From NCBI GenBank assembly GCA_963978895.1, contig OZ022243.1, positions 12,933,765-12,997,764 on the forward strand: 64,000 nucleotides of DNA, given 5' to 3'. This document shows positions 58,804-64,000 of the stretch, in pieces (the stretch's first letter is position 1; every line of letters starts with the position of its first letter). The translations under genes were made by a program, and so were the position numbers. The notes beneath the pieces are model-generated. The model was not told the origin of the DNA and ran no database searches. It saw nothing but the letters and a program-made list of their open reading frames with translations. The stretch comes from Erpobdella octoculata. Its lineage: Eukaryota; Annelida; Clitellata; Hirudinida; Erpobdellidae.

Positions 58804-60663
58804 TATGAACACTTGTCCAATTGCCAAGGAACTAAACCAGCTGCACTGCTGAAGTATTGGCAGAATCTGTCTTTTACCCCGCTGGCAGTGTGTGAGCTCC
58901 GATCAGTGGCGTACCTGGGGTAAATGGCGCCTATGGCAAACACCGATCTTGCGACCCTCTCCGACGATAGGTTACTTACGTTTTATTTTCTGAAAACATA
59001 CTTTAGAATTGTGTAAAAAACCACACAAGTTAAATCTTTTAACACTTTACCTATTACTTATTTATCTCTAACTGCTAAACCAGCATCTCTCGATGTTTTG
59101 CCATTCATTCCTTTTTTTCTTCTTTGACGTCTTTCAAATTCAATGTCCCATTCATTGCAAATTCCAATTCCTTATTTAGTGAGTCACTAACTATCACTTC
59201 TCTTTCATCATGAAAATAATTTTGAAAGCTTTTATATCTTAAGCTGCTTCATGAAAGTTCATTTTAGGGTCCTGCAACTTCTTTTGAACGTGGTCAATAC
59301 GAATTAAGATCTTGCTCCAAAACCCTAGCAACGTTAGAAAGTCATGTGTTTATATTCGATTATAGAGTTGTTTTGCGTCGCTTTTAGTTTCACTAGTCAA
59401 GCTTTCATCGTCCATTTATGTTCTGGAAAACTTCCACTATTTGCTCGAGATATTTGTCAACAGGTTTCACTGATTCCGTTTTTGCGCTCCCCCTGGTGTC
59501 GGAGTCAGACTTTAAAGCCACAGGTACAACAGCTTTGAGCTTTTTCAAACGCTGGGTGGAGCGAAAATAGAAAACATAGAGTGCATCGATGTTCCGACAA
59601 AAGTTACCATCATTACTTCTTTATTAATACACATATTTATATCTATAAAAATATTTTTTTATTTTCATTTGCGTATTTATACGTTAGGCGCTTTTTTCGC
59701 GCCCATCCTCAGTTGTCGCCCATGGCACGTGCCATGCCTGTCATACCCTAGTTACGCCTCTGGCTCCGATTTCTTCCAAATTTTAATGATTTTAAGTCCT
59801 CCAGAATGCTGTTATCATTAGTACAATTTCCCATGTACATCCTTGCTGAAACAGGGTCACGAATTAGGAAATTGTGAAGGCAAAAAGCTGCCATAGTGAC
59901 CTTCTCGACCTTTTCCGGAGCCAGAAGAATTGCATGTGTGAATATCCGGAAGCGCTGGCTCAGTATCCCAAAAGCGTTTTCAACTACCCGCCTTGCTATG
60001 CTTAAGCGATAATTAAATATGTAGTGCACAGCCATGAAAATATTAAATACATTGTGTTGGAAAAAAATTGAATTAATAAAATTATCCCATAATTTGATAA
60101 ATAAAATTTGTTTTTCTTTGAAAATAAAATAATTATCTTACCTTGAGGTGATCTGGCTGCAAAGCTGTTATTATAGCTTCGCACGTTTCAATTACGATAC
60201 CCCCAATGGTTGAGCGTCCAATCCGATACAAGTAGTGAAGACTGACTAAACTTTCTCCTGGAAAGTAAAATGAGCATCAACTTTTACCAAGTAAAAACAA
60301 AGAAAAAAAATAAAAAATTCAAACTACCACTTGCAAGCCAGCGAAGGGTCAAAACTAATCGTTCATTAGGCGGTATGCACAATCTCAATCTTGTGTCTTG
60401 CTTAGAAATCAGAGGAGCCACTTTTTCTAGGAGAGAAGTGAAGGAATCAGAATCCATTCTGAGAAAATTCTTATATCCCTCTGCATCTTCTGCATGTAGT
60501 TTTTTATTAAAGCTTGGTGAGCCCCAAAAAAACCTTTGTTTTCAATCCATGGTTTAACCCGTACTTTTCTATTTATTTTCTTTTTTGGATTTTTCTTTTT
60601 GCAAGCACACCATAAGCACATAACAAGGCCAGATAATCATCGTCTTCTACGTATTCATTTATT
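58804..60663 (-). pseudogene. Harbinger DDE transposase, core exons deleted, hAT insertion
   Basis: Minus strand. Exon 1 (60663-60328) encodes MEKINEYVEDDDYLALLCAY, with frameshifts near 60610 and 60510, to NFLRMDSDSFTSLLEKVAPL and LRWLASG. An intron (60327-60258) precedes exon 2 (60257-60142, ESLVSLHYLYRIGRSTIGGI), which ends at a GTAAGA donor. The next coding text is NYRLSIARRVVENAFGILSQ, which holds the catalytic Glu, so the exon bearing both Asp residues is missing. The hAT copy then splits RNRS from HTASGVKDRFCQYFSSAAGL before the stop at 58804. Confidence 0.82.
58904..59762. mobile_element. hAT-type non-autonomous transposon, 859 bp, perfect 8-bp TSD
   Basis: Ends CAGTGGCGTACCTGGGGT and (reverse) CAGAGGCGTAACTAGGGT are hAT-type inverted repeats. 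GCTCCGAT flanks both sides (58896-58903 and 59763-59770). No transposase frame is visible inside. It interrupts the Harbinger transposase C-terminus. Confidence 0.92.
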
Positions 60664-61403
60664 TTTTCCATACTAAATTTAAAAATATAACATTATTCAA
60701 AGCCACCATATTTAAAATTGTGTAATTATAATCTAAGTTTAAAAAACCTGGTCGATTTGGAAACCAAATCTCGGCAAATTAGCAGTTCGCGTTACACGCA
60801 AATTAAGCACCTTAAAATGTGAAACCGTAGTGAAATTTTAATATGTTATATTTTTAATGTAACTAGTTATATCTAAATTAAATTTTATTTTTGTGCACCC
60901 ATAATTAAAATCCTATTCAACACGCAAGATAGCACTTACTTTGAACTTTGAACGAATCCTCATGACAGATGTGTTCATTTAATTTCTTTATATACACAAC
61001 ACATTGCTCTTTTATTTTTTACAAGTTTTTTGATGTAGAAAATTACAAGATAGACACAGAACTGTTGGAGTTTCACAATTTCCTGTAAACCCTTTAATGT
61101 GCTATCTAAACCATAGCGGGCGATTTTGTTGCGTTCAACCTACCAGGAGGTCACCGGCAGTGCATAACTCTTTGTTTACAAAAACAACCGGCTAAGTGTG
61201 ACATGTGCTCTGGTGCCAAAACAAATAATCATAATCTATGCACCAGTTCTGGCGAACAGGAGCTGGTTGAAAAAACCGGTCAGTGTGTATGCACCTTGAC
61301 ACAATATGTTTCAATGAACAGGGCTCTTTACAGCATCTCAAAAACTGGGAGTGAAGGTCACTGAAGGTATTGTCATCTATAGGTTCAAGCGACATCCTCA
61401 ACC

Positions 61404-61446
61404 TAGGGAACCCCTTCTTTGACACAATGGACGGCGTTGATAATCT
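61404..61446 (+). pseudogene. Short coding-like fragment, copy 1 (DIL...TMDGVDN)
   Basis: Translation GSSDILNLGNPFFDTMDGVDN is closely related to 62927-63028. It stops where the Helitron-like element starts (TC at 61444). The family is not recognised. Confidence 0.35.
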
Positions 61447-61799
61447 ATATATATATAAATGAATGTTTGTATGTATGTATGTATGTATGTATGTATGTAT
61501 ATAGGTATTGTATTCATGCATTGCTACACCATTCATCCGATGGTAATGAAATTTTCACACAACCTTGAGAGTCAAGGGGAATCAAATATAGAAAAATTTT
61601 TTTTGAAATCCGTCACAAAATGAGCGGAGCGGAGCGGGTGAGCGAGCGGGAACTATATATATATGTATGTGCGTATGTATGTGTGTATGTATGTATGTAT
61701 GTGTATGTGCATGTATGTGTGTCTGTGTGTGTGTGTTTATGTATGTACTAGCGGAGATACCCGGCGTTGCCCGGGTTTTTTAGAGGTTTTTCTAATGTT

Positions 61800-62135
61800 T
61801 GTCTCTTTCTCTCCCGTTTCCTTTCCCACCTGCTTTCCCACTCCTGTTCGCTTTCCGTTTTCGGTCGTTTTTCCGCTGCCGGTCGTTTTCCCGCTCCCGG
61901 TCGTTTTCCCGCTCCCGGTCGCTTTCCCGCTCCCGGTCGCTTACCCGCTCACGGTCGCTTTCCCGCTCACGGTCGCTTTCCCGCTCCCGGTCGCTTTCCC
62001 GCTCCCGGTCGCTTTCCCGCTCCCAGTCGTTTTCCCGTTCCCGGTCGCTGTCCCATTCCCGCTCACGTTTGCTCTCCCATTCCCGCTCACGCTTGCTTTT
62101 CCGTTCCCGCTCGCTGTCCATGCCGGGTCGCTTTC
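61800..62135 (-). repeat. 18-bp GC-rich minisatellite, left arm
   Basis: About 15 units of a CCGCTCCCGGTCGCTTTC type. It is the inverted counterpart of 62255-62640. Frames read as Arg/Ser-rich text are repeat artefacts. Confidence 0.9.
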
Positions 62136-62254
62136 CCGTTTCTATAATAGACAAACTAACCCACAAACATTCATATATATATATATAGTCTTAGCAAATC
62201 TATTTTACGTTTTATAGGCTAACAGAAGTTATGAAAGAATGGAAAAGAGAAAAT

Positions 62255-62640
62255 GAGCGTGAACGGGAACGGGAACGGGAGAGCAACCGTGACCGGGAAT
62301 GGGAGAGCAAGCATGACCGGGAATGGAAGAGCAAGCATGACCGGGAACGGGAGAGCAAGCGTGAGCGGGAACGGGAAAGCGACCGGGAACGGGAAAGCGA
62401 CCGGGAACGGAAAAGCGACCGGGAACGGAAAAGCGACCGGGAACGGGAAAGCGACCGGGAACGGGAAAGCGACCGGGAACGCGGAAAGCGACTGGAATCG
62501 GGAGAGCAAGCTTGGAAGGAAACGCGAGCAAGAGAGAAAATTGATAACAAAACTTCTGAGCGGGAAAGCGATCGGGAGCTGGAAAACGACAGAGAGCGGA
62601 AAAGCGACCGGGAACGCGACGAAAACGGGAAAGTGGAGAA
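62255..62640 (+). repeat. 18-bp GC-rich minisatellite, right arm
   Basis: Units of a GCGACCGGGAACGGGAAA type. Together with 61800-62135 it forms a long potential hairpin within AT-rich DNA. Confidence 0.9.
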
Positions 62641-62833
62641 GGAAACGGGAGCGAGAGAGACAAACATTAGAAAAACCTCTAAAAACCCCGGGCAACGCCG
62701 GGTAACCCCGCTAAAATAAAATACTTTAGTAGAGAATTGTTGTTTGTTTAAATTCATAGTATGTTTTTTACCTACTTCTTAGTTATAGGATTTGTTTAAA
62801 GTCTTAACTTTAATTCATTTGTAGTTGTGTAAA

Positions 62834-63031
62834 TTTTATGTTTGATCTGAAAAAAAATGTTTTATTTTCATTTATGTTTTTCCGATTTCGAAAGTTTTTT
62901 TTAAACATAAAAACAATAAGATCAAGAGACATCCTGGATCTCAGAAGCCATTACTTTAACACCATGGATGGTGTTGATAACCATGTATATAATTTAATTA
63001 AAAAATTTGTTAAATTTGAGACAAAACAATA
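62834..63031 (+). pseudogene. Short coding-like fragment, copy 2 (DILDLRSHYFNTMDGVDN)
   Basis: A short open frame ends RDILDLRSHYFNTMDGVDNH then VYNLIKKFVKFETKQ and a stop at 63029-63031. AATAAA occurs at 63028-63033. It could be a terminal exon of an unidentified gene or a retrocopy. It shares its core with 61404-61446. Confidence 0.4.
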
Positions 63032-63160
63032 AAGCCTCTGGAAAAATACAATAGAATTGTTGTTGTAACTGGACAGTGATCAATGGTTGGCTGGGTCTTG
63101 TTTTTCATGATGTTTTAGATGTTTTATTTTCAATTGCGAGTTGTATTTATTTGGGTAAGT

Positions 63161-63681
63161 TGCAAGAGTCTTACTATCTCAACCCATTTATTGAAACTAC
63201 TTTAGAGATTTTTGATTTCTTCAATTATGCTTTGAACACCCACTTTTAAATTTAATGCCTTCAACTTTTCGGGTTTCCTTGTATTTCAACTTTTATGGTC
63301 TGTTTGTATCTCTCCATAGTTAAAGTTAAATTACAATGAATTTTGAAATAAATTTCACCATTGGATTTGAGTTTAATTTTTAAACAAAAAGCTTCGAGTT
63401 TAAACAAAAGTTTTCAAACGTTGCAAGAGTCTTACTATCTCAACCCATTTATTGAAACTAGGAGATTTTTGATTTCTTCAATTATGCTTTGAACACCCAC
63501 TTTTAAATTTAATGCCTTCAACTTTTCGGTTTTCCTTGTATTTCAACTTTTATTTTATGGTCTGCTTGTATCTCTCCATAGTTAAAGTTAAATTACAATG
63601 AATTTTGAAATAAATTTCACCATTGGATTTGAGTTTAATTTTTAAATAAAAAGCTTCGAGTTTAAACAAAAGTTTTCAAAC
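63161..63681. repeat. 261-bp tandem duplication
   Basis: Two head-to-tail copies (63161-63421 and 63422-63681) of TGCAAGAGTCTTACTATCTC-initiated AT-rich DNA differ by a 7-bp deletion (CTTTAGA-type) and a TTTTA insertion. They carry no gene. Confidence 0.92.
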
Positions 63682-64000
63682 GCTGCAATGGTTGAAGTAA
63701 TTATTGAAATAAATCAGGATTAGTTCGGCAGCATCCACTCCGTTCTAAATTGGATTTTCAGTTATAAAACTCAACTGTGAAAAAAAGCAGTTGAACGAAA
63801 TGTTTAAAGTCTTTTTTTTTAATTTACTAGAAAAGTAGGCATAATACAAATTCAAAAAACATCCACCGTAGGAATTATTTTTACCGAGAAACAACGGTGA
63901 AGAGAAGAAATAAAGAACCAAGATCACCGCAAACCAAAAAATGAGGCAAGCTGAAAACTTCAGACTAGACAAACTATTGTGTAGGTTTATTGTTGTACAA
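63682..64000. other. Unannotated AT-rich end of window
   Basis: No supported gene or repeat. Confidence 0.5.

Larger units (their letters stand above)
57752..61300. mobile_element. PIF/Harbinger DNA transposon with accessory gene, broken
   Basis: Imperfect terminal inverted repeats share TACACACTGACC: left 57760-57771, right (reverse) about 61282-61293. Further matching subterminal text CCAGAAxCTGG occurs at both ends. Inside are a MADF/Myb-like gene on the plus strand and a transposase on the minus strand, the two-gene set of Harbinger elements. A hAT copy (58904-59762) is nested in the last transposase exon. The target duplication is not clear. Confidence 0.75.
61444..62714. mobile_element. 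Helitron-N2 palindromic pair
   Basis: A TC-started head (61444, TCTATATATATATAAATGAA) with an ATGT tract is followed at 61748 by CTAGCGGAGATACCCGGCGT, the reverse complement of a Helitron 3' end. A second, oppositely oriented 3' end lies at 62687-62714 (CCCGGGCAACGCCGGG hairpin, then CTAA). The two ends and their GC-rich minisatellites are inverted copies, so two elements face each other or one has duplicated by inversion. Confidence 0.65.

Noticed and set aside
59344..59538. Open frame inside the 859-bp hAT
   Set aside because: Short, not hAT-like, and within a non-autonomous element.
61767..62757. Arg/Ser-rich proteins resembling splicing factors
   Set aside because: They arise from the 18-bp minisatellite, occur in several frames on both strands and have no other domain.

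Overview
This is metazoan nuclear DNA from an AT-rich, transposon-saturated invertebrate-like genome. The grounds are spliced gene fragments, a serpin, and the mix of Penelope-like (PLE), Helitron, Gypsy, CR1-like and RTE LINE, Harbinger, hAT and tRNA-SINE sequences. A short degenerate TTAGGG-type telomeric tract fits the same picture. The species cannot be named from the sequence. The only clear non-transposon protein gene is a single-exon serpin at 42.5-43.8 kb on the minus strand.

0-21.7 kb is a nested archive. A Gypsy element (Gypsy-1) runs from its primer site near 1.18 kb to its integrase near 19.0 kb. A Helitron-bounded block (2195-12624) sits between two gag codons and ends in a hairpin plus CTAG. 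A second Gypsy (13683-17135) has a perfect 5-bp duplication. Removing either insert restores the Gypsy-1 reading frame. The Helitron block carries PLE copies A, B and C, two satellite-bearing non-autonomous Helitrons (Helitron-N1) and a large foldback repeat. 19.0-21.6 kb holds two more Helitron-N1 copies and a SINE.

21.7-35 kb is dominated by PLE copies D, E, G, I and H joined to long (AT)n arrays. It also holds an RT-RNaseH-integrase relic of Gypsy-3, two tRNA-derived SINE types, a hAT deletion derivative and (ATGT)n-bearing Helitron-like repeats.

35.6-42.1 kb is a CR1/Jockey-type LINE (CR1-1, minus strand) split by a 5'-truncated RTE LINE with an exact 8-bp duplication. The serpin follows. 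43.8-49.6 kb is the least repetitive part, with one unrecognised minus-strand gene fragment.

49.6-64 kb holds PLE J, a CR1-type LINE with one nonsense codon, and a complete Gypsy-4 provirus with 153-bp LTRs that has lost its RT core. It also holds a Harbinger transposon with a MADF-like accessory gene and a disrupted transposase carrying a hAT insertion, an inverted Helitron-like minisatellite palindrome and a 261-bp tandem duplication.

The most notable signal is a set of ten hammerhead-ribozyme motifs, at least one in every PLE copy. Each has an extra T after the conserved CTGANGA core that creates an ATG. In seven of the ten this ATG opens the PLE N-terminal reading frame. In six sequence groups that frame runs to the same conserved position and then straight into (AT)n.
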